Assembly (NCBI GenBank): GCA_036479015.1
Contig: JAZGFB010000053.1
Span: forward strand, 73,480 to 137,479
Source: NVTR01 sp036479015
GTDB taxonomy: Bacteria > Pseudomonadota > Alphaproteobacteria > Rhodobacterales > Rhodobacteraceae
Direction: 5' to 3'
DNA: 64,000 bases
Under the pieces are notes generated by a model, which ran no database searches, was not told the origin of the DNA, and worked only from the letters and a program-made list of their open reading frames with translations. Shown here one piece after another: positions 25,743 through 34,861 of this stretch. How positions within the stretch are numbered: position 1 is the stretch's first letter; each line of letters begins with the position of its first letter. The translations under genes and the position numbers were made by a program.

Positions 25743-26920
25743 TGCGAAAAATTTCAATTTTTGGCGCAACTGGGTCTATTGGGCAGAATACGCTTGATTT
25801 GTTGCGCCGCAGATCTGGGGAATTTGATGTTGTTGCCCTGACGGGCGGGCGCAATATTGATCAACTGGCGGCGGATGCGCGGGAATTTTCGGCGGATGTT
25901 GCGGTGACGGCCTATGATGACTGTTATGGCGCGCTAAAATCTGCACTGGCAGGGTCTGGTGTGGCCGTGATGGCGGGGCAGGCGGCCCTGTTGGATGCGG
26001 CGCGGCGCCCGGCAGATTGGATCATGTCGGCCATTGTTGGCGCGGCGGGTTTAGCACCGGGATTGGCGGCGTTGGAGCAGGGTAGCATTTTGGCGCTGGC
26101 CAATAAGGAAAGTCTGGTGACGGCGGGGCCGCTGTTACTGGCGACTGCCGCACAGCACGGGGCGACGGTACTGCCAGTGGACAGCGAACATTCAGCGCTG
26201 TTTCAGGGTTTGATCGGGGAAGATGCTGCGTCGGTTGATCGGGTGACGATCACGGCGTCGGGCGGACCGTTTCGTGACTGGAGCGCCGAACGGTTGCAAA
26301 CGGTGACGCTGGAGCAGGCACTGAAACACCCCAATTGGGATATGGGCGCGCGCATCACGATTGACAGTGCGTCGATGTTCAATAAAGCGCTGGAAGTCAT
26401 AGAAACAAAAGAATTTTTCGGCTTTTCCCCTGAGCAAATTCAGGTGCTGGTGCACCCTGAAAGTCTGGTCCATGCTATGGTCGGTTTCAAAGACGGTGCG
26501 TTAATGGCGCATCTGGGAAGCCACGACATGCGCCACGCCATTGGTTTTGCGTTAAACTGGCCGAAGCGGCGGGAACTGCCGGTTGAGCGGCTGGATCTGG
26601 CAGCGATTGGCCAGCTGAATTTTGAAGCCCCGGATGAGATCCGGTTCCCGGCGCTGCGGCTGGCACGTGATGTGATGGCAGCTGGCGGGCTGGCGGGGGC
26701 GGTTTTTAACGCGGCCAAAGAACGCGCTTTGGACGGTTTCATGGCGGGTGAAATAGGTTTTTGCCAAATGGCAGATGTGGTTGAAGCCGTGTTAACGCAA
26801 ATGTCATTGGGTCAGGGCCATAATGAAGGCGTAATCCCCCTTGATAAGATCGCACAAACGGACCATTTGGCCCGTATACGGGCGGGCGAAGTCATCGCTG
26901 CCCTAACCAAAAAGGGCTGA
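25742..26920 (+). CDS. dxr: 1-deoxy-D-xylulose 5-phosphate reductoisomerase
   Basis: Dxr (IspC) makes 2-C-methyl-erythritol 4-phosphate in the non-mevalonate isoprenoid pathway, which feeds UppS. The ATG at 25742 gives 392 residues starting MRKISIFGATGSIGQNTL, with the NADPH-binding motif at once. It overlaps the cdsA stop by one base. Active-site stretches are LANKESLVTAGPL, PVDSEHSALFQ, TASGGPFR and HPNWDMGARITIDSASMFNK. Dxr is the target of fosmidomycin. Confidence 0.96.
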   Translation: MRKISIFGATGSIGQNTLDLLRRRSGEFDVVALTGGRNIDQLAADAREFSADVAVTAYDDCYGALKSALAGSGVAVMAGQAALLDAARRPADWIMSAIVGAAGLAPGLAALEQGSILALANKESLVTAGPLLLATAAQHGATVLPVDSEHSALFQGLIGEDAASVDRVTITASGGPFRDWSAERLQTVTLEQALKHPNWDMGARITIDSASMFNKALEVIETKEFFGFSPEQIQVLVHPESLVHAMVGFKDGALMAHLGSHDMRHAIGFALNWPKRRELPVERLDLAAIGQLNFEAPDEIRFPALRLARDVMAAGGLAGAVFNAAKERALDGFMAGEIGFCQMADVVEAVLTQMSLGQGHNEGVIPLDKIAQTDHLARIRAGEVIAALTKKG

Positions 26921-26924
26921 AGCT

Positions 26925-28259
26925 TTGGACTTAATCGCACTGATACCATCATTCGGAAATCTGCTGTTCACACTTGGTGCCTTTGTTATCGCCATTCTGA
27001 TCATTATATCGATTCATGAGTTTGGCCATTACATCGTGGGCCGCTGGACCGGCATCCATGCTGAGGTGTTTTCACTGGGTTTTGGGCGTGTTTTGTGGTC
27101 GCGTGTCGACAAACATGGCACCAAATGGCAGCTCGCTGCCATTCCATTTGGTGGTTATGTCAAGTTTCTGGGCGATGCCAATGCTGCCAGCGGCAAAGAT
27201 GGCGAAGCAATGGGCGCGATGTCGGATGCTGAGCGTCGCCACACCATGCATGGCGCCCCCCTGTGGGCCCGTTCATTGACGGTTGCGGCCGGTCCGGTGT
27301 TTAATTTCATCCTGTCGATTATCATTTTTGCCTGTATTGTCAGTTGGCGTGGTGTCGCCATGGACCCGCTGACCATCGATATGGTTCAGCCATCCCCCTA
27401 TGCACAAGAATTACAATCTGGTGATAAGGTGTTGGCCATTGGGGGCCAGGAAATTTCAGACCTAAGCAGCCTGAATATTCTGCTGGATAATTTGCCGGAT
27501 GTTGACCAGGTAAACTATGATGTCCTGCGCGGTGGTGACACGCTGACAGTGACCGGGTTGCACCCGTTTCCGGCCACGGTTGCCGGGCTGACGCCACAGT
27601 CAGCCGCGCTTAAGGCCGGGGTCAAAGTGGGGGATGTGATCCTGACGGTTAACGGGGAACCGGTGCCGACATTTGCAAGTTTACGCCTGTTGGTCGGGCA
27701 ATCCGAAGGTAAGGAATTGGCGCTGGAAATCTGGCGTCATGGTGACATGGTTGCGCTGGCATTTTCCCCGGTGCGCCGCGATATTCCATTGGCTGAAGGC
27801 GGTTTTGAAACCCGTTGGATGATGGGTATATCTGGTGATCTGTCATTTGTACCGACTACACAATCACCTGGTTTTGTTGCTGCGGTTAAAAGTGGGTATA
27901 ACAGTACGTCTTATATTATCAGCGCCAGCCTGTCAGGGTTGTACCATGTGGCGACGGGCGGCATATCAACCTGTAACTTAAGTGGCCCGGTGACGATTGC
28001 GAAAACATCTGGCTATGCGGCCAGCCAGGGGGTGCTTACATTTCTGTCATTTGTGGCCTTTGTTTCAACGGCTGTTGGGCTGATGAACCTGTTTCCGATC
28101 CCGGTTTTGGATGGCGGGCATTTGGTCTTTCACGCTTATGAAGCGATTACGGGGCGCCCCCCCAAAGATGGTGTGTTACAAAAGTTGATGATGGTTGGTT
28201 TGGTTTTGATCATAGGGCTGATGGTCTTTGCGCTGACAAATGATTTTGTGTGCCCTTAG
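26925..28259 (+). CDS. rseP: Site-2 (RseP/RIP) intramembrane zinc metalloprotease
   Basis: RseP cleaves transmembrane anti-sigma factors in envelope stress responses. The 444-residue protein has the zinc-binding HEFGH motif at residues 31-35 in the first membrane helix. One or two periplasmic PDZ domains occupy about residues 130-290 (DGE-type loops such as GVKVGDVILTVNGEPV). The third zinc ligand lies in MNLFPIPVLDGGHL near the C-terminus. It starts at a TTG, 2 bases after dxr, with AAAGGG upstream. Substrate anti-sigma factors are not in the window. Confidence 0.94.
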   Translation: MDLIALIPSFGNLLFTLGAFVIAILIIISIHEFGHYIVGRWTGIHAEVFSLGFGRVLWSRVDKHGTKWQLAAIPFGGYVKFLGDANAASGKDGEAMGAMSDAERRHTMHGAPLWARSLTVAAGPVFNFILSIIIFACIVSWRGVAMDPLTIDMVQPSPYAQELQSGDKVLAIGGQEISDLSSLNILLDNLPDVDQVNYDVLRGGDTLTVTGLHPFPATVAGLTPQSAALKAGVKVGDVILTVNGEPVPTFASLRLLVGQSEGKELALEIWRHGDMVALAFSPVRRDIPLAEGGFETRWMMGISGDLSFVPTTQSPGFVAAVKSGYNSTSYIISASLSGLYHVATGGISTCNLSGPVTIAKTSGYAASQGVLTFLSFVAFVSTAVGLMNLFPIPVLDGGHLVFHAYEAITGRPPKDGVLQKLMMVGLVLIIGLMVFALTNDFVCP

Positions 28260-28352
28260 GGTATGCAAATTGGGCGGTAACGTCATTGTGACGTCATAGT
28301 CCCGCCGTATTCTCCGGTTAATTCTGGGGTATCACGTCAGTAGGGGACAACC

Positions 28353-28478
28353 ATGCACACGTTACAACAAAGCTATCGCGGTATTTCTTTATTGGTCGAC
28401 CTGAATTGGGACCGACTGCTTTATGTGGTGACCATTGCTGTTGCATTGCTGATGGGCGCTTACGTCGGCTCTTTGTGA
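28353..28478 (+). CDS. 41-residue single-pass membrane protein
   Basis: This small gene between rseP and bamA encodes MHTLQQSYRGISLLVDLNW followed by DRLLYVVTIAVALLMGAYVGSL. There is one membrane helix at about residues 22-40 after an amphipathic N-terminus. A strong Shine-Dalgarno (AGGGGA) lies 6 bases ahead of the ATG, and an intrinsic terminator starts 19 bases after the stop. The sequence resembles a tiny protein I recall from Rhodobacteraceae. The function is unknown. Its placement between RseP and BamA genes hints at an envelope role, but that is only positional. Confidence 0.75.
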   Translation: MHTLQQSYRGISLLVDLNWDRLLYVVTIAVALLMGAYVGSL

Positions 28479-28496
28479 TATCTACCCTCAGAATTC

Positions 28497-28548
28497 ACGA
28501 CAACGGCCCCTAGGTTTGGCACTGTGCCACGGGGGCATTTGTCGTTTT
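28497..28548 (+). terminator. Intrinsic terminator between the small membrane protein gene and bamA
   Basis: A long interrupted hairpin pairs ACGACAA (28497-28503) with TTGTCGT (28539-28545), GCCCC with GGGGC, and TGGCA with TGCCA at the tip, followed by a short T-run. It should separate the pyrH-rseP transcript from the bamA-lpxB transcript, at least partly. Confidence 0.75.
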
Positions 28549-28610
28549 GACAAGGGCCCATAATCCCGATACTCACAAAGGCAATCACTGGGCTGTATTG
28601 GATCGGGCGT

Positions 28611-30944
28611 ATGGGCATTATTTTTGGTAAATCGGCAAATGTCGTTGTGGGGCTTGTACAACTGGTCCGGCGGGCGTTTTTTAGCGGTATTATAATGCTG
28701 ATTCTGGGCTTTGGTGCTGGGCCTGCTGTGGCGCAGTCCTATCAGTTTTCAAGCTTTTCGGTTCAGGGCAATTCCAACATTCAGACCCCAACCATTCTAA
28801 GCCATGCCGGATTGTCGGCAGGGCAAGCCGTGTCGGCATCTGAATTGAACCAGGCCTATCAACGGGTTTTGGCCACCGGGTTGTTTGAAAGTGTTGATTT
28901 CACCCCCCAAGGGCGTCGGTTGCTTATTCAGGTGGTTGAATTCAGATCAATCAACCGGGTCAATTTTGAAGGCAATTCGCGCATTGATGATGAGCGTGCG
29001 CTGTCGCTTATTCAGTCCAGGCCACGTCTGGTGTTTAACCCAAGTACTGCCGAACAGGATGCCGCAGCCCTGACCGAGGCATACCGGGCCCAGGGGCGGC
29101 TGTCAGCCACCGTAACACCCATAATTATTGAACGTTCAAACAACCGGGTTGATCTGGTGTTTGAAGTGCACGAAGGGCGCACCGTTGAAGTCGAGCGTTT
29201 GTCATTTGTCGGCAACAGAACCTATTCAGACCGGCGTTTGCGTCGGGTTCTGGAAACCAAGCAAGCGGGATCATTGCGGGCCCTGATCCGGCAGGACAAT
29301 TTTGTTGAAGACCGTCTTGAATTTGACAAAGCCCTGCTGCGCGATTTTTATCAAAGCCGCGGTTATGTTGATTTTCAGACATTGTCTGTGACGTCAGAAT
29401 TTTCACGAGAACGTAACGCTTTCTTTGTCACTTTCAACATTCGCGAGGGGCAGAAATATCAGTTTGGCACTATAACTGTCACCAGTGATCTGCCTGAGGT
29501 GGATATTGCCGATTACCAGTCATCAATGCGTATCCGCACCGGCCAAACCTATAACCCCAGTGATGTGGACACCACCATTGCGCGCATGGAAAAACTGGCG
29601 CTACGCCAGGGGCTAAACCTGGTGCGGGTTGATCCGCGTGTCACCCGTAATGACCGCGACCTGACGTTGGATATTGAATTTGCGCTGGTCCGCGGACCGC
29701 GTATTTTTGTCGAACGCATAGATATTGAAGGCAATGCAACAACACTTGACCGGGTCATTAGACAACAGTTTCGCGTTGTAGAGGGCGACCCGTTCAACCC
29801 GCGCGAAATTCGTGAAGCGGCAGCGCGCATTCAAGCACTGGCATTGTTTTCACGGTCTTCGGTCAATGCCCGCCAAGGCACGTCAAGTGATCAGGTGATC
29901 GTTGATGTTGATCTTGAGGAACGTAAAACCGGGTCATTGTCTTTTGGTGCTGCCTATAATTTTTCCAAGGGTGTTGGGCTGACGGCAAAATTCAGCGAGC
30001 GTAATTTCCTTGGCCGTGGCCAGGCATTGCGGTTTGATTTTTCCCTTGGGCTGGACAATAGCGAAGGGGGTGTCACCTTTATTGAACCGGCATTTTTGGG
30101 CCGTGATCTGGTGTTTAGATTTGACGGTGAATATCGCAAAACCGAGTTTGATTATACAAATTACGACACCCAAAAGATCAATTTTCGCCCGTCGTTTGAT
30201 TTTCCGATAAGTGATCGCACCCGGATAGGGGTGCGCTATACCTATGCCGATGATCGGATATTCAATGTTGATGCCGGATCGTCCCCCGTGCTGATGGCAG
30301 AGGAAGCCGCCGGGGCCACGCGCACCAGTGCGCTTGGGTACACGTTTAGCTATGATACACGGCGTTCTGGTCTGGACAGCAAAACCGGGTTTCTGGTTGA
30401 GTTTGGTCAAGATTTTGCCGGGCTGGGTGGCAGTGTGAAATACATCAAATCAACGGCAAAGCTATCGGCGGAAACCAAGATATTGAACGAAGAATTGACC
30501 ATACGGGCGACACTTGAAGGTGGATCGCTAAATTCGCTTGGTGGTGTCAGTGGTTTGACGGACCGGTTCTTTTTGAACAACACCCGTATGCGTGGATTTG
30601 CCCCGGCCGGGGTTGGGCCACGTGATTTGACGGTTGCAAACACCGATGCCCTGGGTGGCAACTATTTTGCTGTGGCCCGATTTGAAACTGAATTTCCACT
30701 TGGTCTGCCAGAAGAGCTGGGGATCAATGGTGGGCTTTTTGTTGATTTCGGGTCTGTCTGGGGATTGGACAACACCAATGGTGGCGCTGTGGATGACAGC
30801 ATGCATATCAGGTCAAGTGCTGGGTTGTCGGTGTTCTGGAAAACTCCGGTGGGGCCATTGCGGTTTAATTTTTCACGGGTATTGCAGCAGCAAACCTATG
30901 ACAGCCCGCAAAATTTTGATCTGACAATTTCGACCGAGTTCTAG
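28611..30944 (+). CDS. bamA: Outer-membrane protein assembly factor BamA
   Basis: BamA folds beta-barrel proteins into the outer membrane. The 777-residue precursor has a signal peptide ending near GPAVAQ (about residue 42) and five POTRA domains (about 45-430). The C-terminal Omp85 16-strand barrel contains the lid-lock-type motif region MRGFAPAGVGPRD. It ends in a terminal aromatic (STEF), the usual beta-signal. It heads the bamA-skp-fabZ-lpxA-lpxI-lpxB group after a terminator. Confidence 0.96.
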   Translation: MGIIFGKSANVVVGLVQLVRRAFFSGIIMLILGFGAGPAVAQSYQFSSFSVQGNSNIQTPTILSHAGLSAGQAVSASELNQAYQRVLATGLFESVDFTPQGRRLLIQVVEFRSINRVNFEGNSRIDDERALSLIQSRPRLVFNPSTAEQDAAALTEAYRAQGRLSATVTPIIIERSNNRVDLVFEVHEGRTVEVERLSFVGNRTYSDRRLRRVLETKQAGSLRALIRQDNFVEDRLEFDKALLRDFYQSRGYVDFQTLSVTSEFSRERNAFFVTFNIREGQKYQFGTITVTSDLPEVDIADYQSSMRIRTGQTYNPSDVDTTIARMEKLALRQGLNLVRVDPRVTRNDRDLTLDIEFALVRGPRIFVERIDIEGNATTLDRVIRQQFRVVEGDPFNPREIREAAARIQALALFSRSSVNARQGTSSDQVIVDVDLEERKTGSLSFGAAYNFSKGVGLTAKFSERNFLGRGQALRFDFSLGLDNSEGGVTFIEPAFLGRDLVFRFDGEYRKTEFDYTNYDTQKINFRPSFDFPISDRTRIGVRYTYADDRIFNVDAGSSPVLMAEEAAGATRTSALGYTFSYDTRRSGLDSKTGFLVEFGQDFAGLGGSVKYIKSTAKLSAETKILNEELTIRATLEGGSLNSLGGVSGLTDRFFLNNTRMRGFAPAGVGPRDLTVANTDALGGNYFAVARFETEFPLGLPEELGINGGLFVDFGSVWGLDNTNGGAVDDSMHIRSSAGLSVFWKTPVGPLRFNFSRVLQQQTYDSPQNFDLTISTEF

Positions 30945-30947
30945 GGT

Positions 30948-31550
30948 ATGGCTGTTGGAAAACAGCTGTGGGTGATGTGTCTGGTCATTGGGGCGTTGGT
31001 GTCTGCTGGGCCTGCTTTTGCACAGAACCTGGGCGTCACCCAATCGCAGATCGTTACCGTTGACAGTGAATTGATATTTGGCTCAACCGTGGTTGGGCAA
31101 GGGATCACCACCGGGCTTGAGGAAAAGGTCACAGCGCTGGCACTTGAAAACCGGCGCATCGCCAGTGAGCTTGAAGAAGAAGAACTGGACCTGACGGCAC
31201 AGCGCAAAACCATGGAGCCCGCTGATTTTCGGGTTTTGGCCACCGCGTTTGACCAAAAGGTCCAGCGTATTCGGGCAGAACAGGACGCCAAGCAACGAGA
31301 ATTGCAAAGCCAACGCGATGATGAGCGACAGTCGTTTGTCGACGCAATAACACCATTGTTGTCGGGGATAGCGCGCGAACATGGGGCGCTGCTGGTCCTG
31401 GAACGGCGCAATGTTTTGCTGTCTGCCGACAGCATTGATATCACCCAGGAAGTCATTGATAAAATTGACGCCGTGCTGACCATAGATGCCGCCGGAACCC
31501 TGGACGGTGATGCCGGTACCGCTGAAGCAGCCACAGAATCCAGTGAGTAG
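30948..31550 (+). CDS. Skp/OmpH-family periplasmic chaperone
   Basis: This 200-residue exported protein resembles Skp, which holds unfolded outer-membrane proteins for BamA. A signal peptide (about residues 1-25, ending AFAQ) is followed by a charged helical arm predicted to form a coiled coil (about 55-130; for example LALENRRIASELEEEELDL). It starts 3 bases after bamA. Sequence similarity in this family is weak, so the call rests on length, signal peptide, helix pattern and position. Confidence 0.85.
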   Translation: MAVGKQLWVMCLVIGALVSAGPAFAQNLGVTQSQIVTVDSELIFGSTVVGQGITTGLEEKVTALALENRRIASELEEEELDLTAQRKTMEPADFRVLATAFDQKVQRIRAEQDAKQRELQSQRDDERQSFVDAITPLLSGIAREHGALLVLERRNVLLSADSIDITQEVIDKIDAVLTIDAAGTLDGDAGTAEAATESSE

Positions 31551-31616
31551 CGGCGCAATCTTGTGCCCAGACGTGCGGTTCGATAACAAAGCCCAAAAGC
31601 CACTAAAGGATGCCCT

Positions 31617-32069
31617 ATGACTGACGATACAAGCCGCGCCGACATTGAACTTATTCAAAAAATTCTGCCGCATCGCTATCCGTTTTTGCTGGTGGATAAG
31701 GTTGAAGATATCGTCAATGGAAAATCGGCCACTGGCTATAAGAATGTTACCTTTAATGAGCCGCACTTTCAGGGCCATTTCCCGGGAACACCAATTATGC
31801 CCGGGGTCACTATTATTGAAGCCATGGCGCAGACTGCGGGTGTGATGGTGGGCAGCTCTTTGGGGCTGACCGAGGGGAATTTGCTGATTTATTTCATGAC
31901 CATTTCTAATGCGAAATTCCGCCGCAAGGTTGTGCCGGGTGATGTTCTGGTAATGCACCTTGAAACCCTGCGCGGCGGGTCCAAGGTTTGGAAGTTCTCG
32001 GGGCGGGCCGAGGTTGACGGCGAACTGGCAGCACAGGCTGAATTTACCGCCATGATGGATATTCAATAG
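31617..32069 (+). CDS. fabZ: (3R)-hydroxyacyl-ACP dehydratase
   Basis: FabZ dehydrates 3-hydroxyacyl-ACP in fatty-acid elongation and competes with LpxA for hydroxyacyl-ACP. The 150-residue hot-dog-fold protein has the catalytic His54 in FQGHFPGTPIMPG and Glu68 in IIEAMAQTAG. An AAAGGA ribosome-binding site lies 6 bases upstream. It is followed after 8 bases by lpxA. Confidence 0.96.
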   Translation: MTDDTSRADIELIQKILPHRYPFLLVDKVEDIVNGKSATGYKNVTFNEPHFQGHFPGTPIMPGVTIIEAMAQTAGVMVGSSLGLTEGNLLIYFMTISNAKFRRKVVPGDVLVMHLETLRGGSKVWKFSGRAEVDGELAAQAEFTAMMDIQ

Positions 32070-32077
32070 GCACCGGT

Positions 32078-32875
32078 ATGGCCAAGCAAGCAACATCGCA
32101 AATTCACAGTTCAGCCGTTGTTGAGAACGGAGCCGTTATTGGTGCAGGCTGTGTTATTGGCCCGTTTTGTTGGGTCGGGGCCCAGGTTGTGTTGGCCGAC
32201 AGGGTGACGTTGCAAAGCCATGTGGTGGTGTCTGGCCAGACGCAGATTGGCGAAGATACAGTTGTGTCACCCTTTGCTGTTATTGGTGGCACGCCTCAGG
32301 ATCTAAAGTTTAAAGGTGAAGTCACAAAGTTGGTGATTGGCAAACGTAATCGTATCCGTGAGGGGGCGACGCTGAATACCGGCACCCAAGGCGGTGGTGG
32401 TGTCACCACTGTTGGGGATGATTGTCTGATCATGACCGGGGCCCATGTGGCCCATGACGCCCGGGTTGGAAACCGGGTGGTTATGGCCAATCAGGCGGCA
32501 TTGGCGGGCCATTGTGTGGTCGGGGATGATGTTATTATTGGCGGATTGTCTGGTATTCATCAATTCGTGCGGCTGGGTAAGGGCGCCATCATTGGCGCTG
32601 TGACCATGGTGACCAATGATGTGATCCCCTATGGCCTGGTGCAGGCCAGCCGCGGGCATTTGGATGGTTTAAATCTGGTGGGGCTAAAGCGGGCAGGTGT
32701 GGCGCGCGCCGATATCACGGCATTACGCGCGGCCTATCAAGCGCTGGCCAAGGGCGAAGGCGCGTTTCAGGAACGGGCGCGGCAATTGGCCGGTAACACT
32801 GACAGTGACTATGTGCGTGAATTGGTTGATTTCATCCTTGCCGGCTCGGACCGGTCTTTCTTAACACCAAGCTAG
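32078..32875 (+). CDS. lpxA: UDP-N-acetylglucosamine acyltransferase
   Basis: LpxA performs the first step of lipid A synthesis, 3-O-acylation of UDP-GlcNAc. The 265-residue protein is a left-handed beta-helix built from hexapeptide repeats (such as VIGAGC, VIGPFC, VIGGTP). It has the catalytic region TGAHVAHDARVGN with its conserved His. The helical C-terminal domain follows NLVGLKRAGV. It sits in the fabZ-lpxA-lpxI-lpxB order. Confidence 0.96.
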   Translation: MAKQATSQIHSSAVVENGAVIGAGCVIGPFCWVGAQVVLADRVTLQSHVVVSGQTQIGEDTVVSPFAVIGGTPQDLKFKGEVTKLVIGKRNRIREGATLNTGTQGGGGVTTVGDDCLIMTGAHVAHDARVGNRVVMANQAALAGHCVVGDDVIIGGLSGIHQFVRLGKGAIIGAVTMVTNDVIPYGLVQASRGHLDGLNLVGLKRAGVARADITALRAAYQALAKGEGAFQERARQLAGNTDSDYVRELVDFILAGSDRSFLTPS

Positions 32876-32884
32876 GGGGCCGCG

Positions 32885-33682
32885 ATGTTGGCGCTAATTG
32901 CAGGGCAGGGGCAATTGCCGGTGATATTGTCCCGAGGGCTGGCGGCGGATGGCCGCGTTTTTCAGGTTTATCAGGTGGCCGGGTATCAATTTGAAAACCC
33001 GGATGCGTTGCGCGTGCAGGAGTTTCGTCTTGAACAGGTTGGCAGTTTGATAGCAGATCTGGTCAAGGACGGGTTTCATGGCGTGTGTTTCGCCGGAACC
33101 GTGCGGCGGCCGCAATTGGACATCAGGGCCATAGATGGCGCGACCATGCCGTTGCTTGGGCGGATCAAAACGGCGATGCAGTCTGGTGATGACGGGGCAT
33201 TGCGTGTGCTTATTTCACTGTTCAGCGAACGCGGTTTGGATATTGTTTCACCCCAGGATATTGCGCCGGATTTGTTGGCCAGATCGGGCACCCTAACAGC
33301 GATTATCCCCGGCGCGCAGCATTTGAAAGACGTGGCAATTGGGCAGCAGGTTTTGGTGGCGCAGGGCGCGGCTGATCTGGGTCAGGCCTGTGTCGTGCGA
33401 GGGCAGGATGTTATTGCCCGTGAAACCCATGGCGGCACCGATGTGATGCTTGCCGGTATCGCGCCGGGAAAGGGTGGCATTTTATTCAAAGGTCCCAAAC
33501 CGGATCAGGACCGGCGGGTAGATTTGCCGACCATTGGTTTGGCCACTGTGGACGGGGTTGCCCGTGCCGGGCTGGACGGAATTGTGATAGTGGGTGGCGG
33601 TGTTTTGATACTTGAGCGCCAAGGTGTAATAGACGCCTGCAACCGGGCCGGGTTGTTTTTGCATGTATTGGAGCCCGTCTGA
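32885..33682 (+). CDS. lpxI: UDP-2,3-diacylglucosamine pyrophosphatase LpxI
   Basis: LpxI hydrolyses UDP-2,3-diacylglucosamine to lipid X. It replaces the unrelated LpxH in many alphaproteobacteria. The 265-residue protein (formerly DUF1009) begins LALIAGQGQLPVILSRGL. It has GVCFAGTVRRPQLDI and the C-terminal TDVMLAGIAPGKGGILFKGPKPDQDRR region, broken here for reading, with the conserved Asp and Lys residues. Its stop overlaps the lpxB ATG by one base (TGATG). Confidence 0.93.
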   Translation: MLALIAGQGQLPVILSRGLAADGRVFQVYQVAGYQFENPDALRVQEFRLEQVGSLIADLVKDGFHGVCFAGTVRRPQLDIRAIDGATMPLLGRIKTAMQSGDDGALRVLISLFSERGLDIVSPQDIAPDLLARSGTLTAIIPGAQHLKDVAIGQQVLVAQGAADLGQACVVRGQDVIARETHGGTDVMLAGIAPGKGGILFKGPKPDQDRRVDLPTIGLATVDGVARAGLDGIVIVGGGVLILERQGVIDACNRAGLFLHVLEPV

Positions 33683-34851
33683 TGCGGGTGTTTGTGGTCG
33701 CAGGTGAGCCGTCGGGTGATCGGCTGGGGGCGGCGTTGATGGCCGGGTTGGCCCAGTTGTGTGGTGATGTGGAATATCACGGTGTTGGTGGCGAGTTGAT
33801 GCAGGCGCAGGGCTTGGACAGCCTGTTTGACATGTCGGAACTGTCGGTCATGGGCATTGCAGAAATATTGCCAAAGTACCGCCAGCTTAAGCGGCGCATC
33901 GCGCAGACGGCTGCGGCGGTGATTGATTTTTCCCCGGATGTTCTAATCACCATCGACAGCCCGGATTTTTGCCTGCGGGTGGCAGCATTGGTCAAAGCGC
34001 GTAGTGACATACGTATTGTGCATTATGTGGCGCCCTCGGTTTGGGCCTGGCGGGCTGGGCGGGCGAAAAAGATGGCGCGCCATGTGGATCAGGTGTTGGC
34101 ATTGCTGCCGTTTGAGCCACCGTTGATGCAGGCCGCGGGCATGCGCTGTGATTTTGTTGGCCATCCGGTGGTGGCTGAGCCACAGGTCAGTGATGCGCAG
34201 GTGGCGGATTTCCGGGCGCGACACGGGCTGGGGGCGGCCCCGGTTGTTTTGGCGCTGCCGGGCAGTCGAAAAGGCGAAGTGTCCCGTTTGGCACCGGTTT
34301 TCGGGGCGGCATTGCAAAAGGTTTTAACGGCGCATCCCACGGCACGGGTGGTGGTTCCGGCGGCCCCTTCGGTTGGCGCATTGGTGGCTGAACAACTGAC
34401 AGGTTGGCCGGGCACCCCGATTGTGTTGGACCCGCGTGGTATTGACCCCGCCCTGGCTGAAGCCGAAAAACGCGCGGCCTTTCGGGTGGCGGATGTGGCA
34501 TTGGCGGCGTCTGGCACGGTGTCGCTGGAACTGGCGGCTGCGCAAACACCAACAGTGATTGCCTATGATATGAACTGGATCAGTTGGCAGATCATGTCGC
34601 GGATGTTGCGGGTTAATACGGTGACGTTGGTCAATTTGGTGTCAGGTAAGAACGTGGTGCCAGAATTTCTGGGGCCGGATTGCCAGCCTGGCCCGATCGC
34701 GGCGGCGCTGTCAAAACTGCTAAGCGGGGCTAAGGGGCCGCGCGCCCAACGTGACGCCATGGCCGACACCATGACAGCACTTGGGCTGGGCGGGGATGCG
34801 CCGGGTTTGCGGGCAGCGCGGGCTGTGTTGGATGGGTTGGGCACAAAATAG
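33682..34851 (+). CDS. lpxB: Lipid-A-disaccharide synthase
   Basis: LpxB is a GT19 glycosyltransferase that joins UDP-2,3-diacylglucosamine and lipid X. The 389-residue protein has the N-terminal VFVVAGEPSGDRLGAALM, the YVAPSVWAWRAGRAKKM motif, LPGSRKGEVSRL, and the donor-binding ASGTVSLELAAAQTPTV. It closes the lpxA-lpxI-lpxB unit, follows LpxI's product directly in the pathway, and converges on mnmA. Confidence 0.95.
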   Translation: MRVFVVAGEPSGDRLGAALMAGLAQLCGDVEYHGVGGELMQAQGLDSLFDMSELSVMGIAEILPKYRQLKRRIAQTAAAVIDFSPDVLITIDSPDFCLRVAALVKARSDIRIVHYVAPSVWAWRAGRAKKMARHVDQVLALLPFEPPLMQAAGMRCDFVGHPVVAEPQVSDAQVADFRARHGLGAAPVVLALPGSRKGEVSRLAPVFGAALQKVLTAHPTARVVVPAAPSVGALVAEQLTGWPGTPIVLDPRGIDPALAEAEKRAAFRVADVALAASGTVSLELAAAQTPTVIAYDMNWISWQIMSRMLRVNTVTLVNLVSGKNVVPEFLGPDCQPGPIAAALSKLLSGAKGPRAQRDAMADTMTALGLGGDAPGLRAARAVLDGLGTK

Positions 34852-34861
34852 GGGCCTGGCC

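Noticed and set aside
31083..32096. 337-codon minus-strand ORF opposite skp, fabZ and the start of lpxA
   Set aside because: It spans three clear plus-strand genes in their antisense frame and has no family resemblance.
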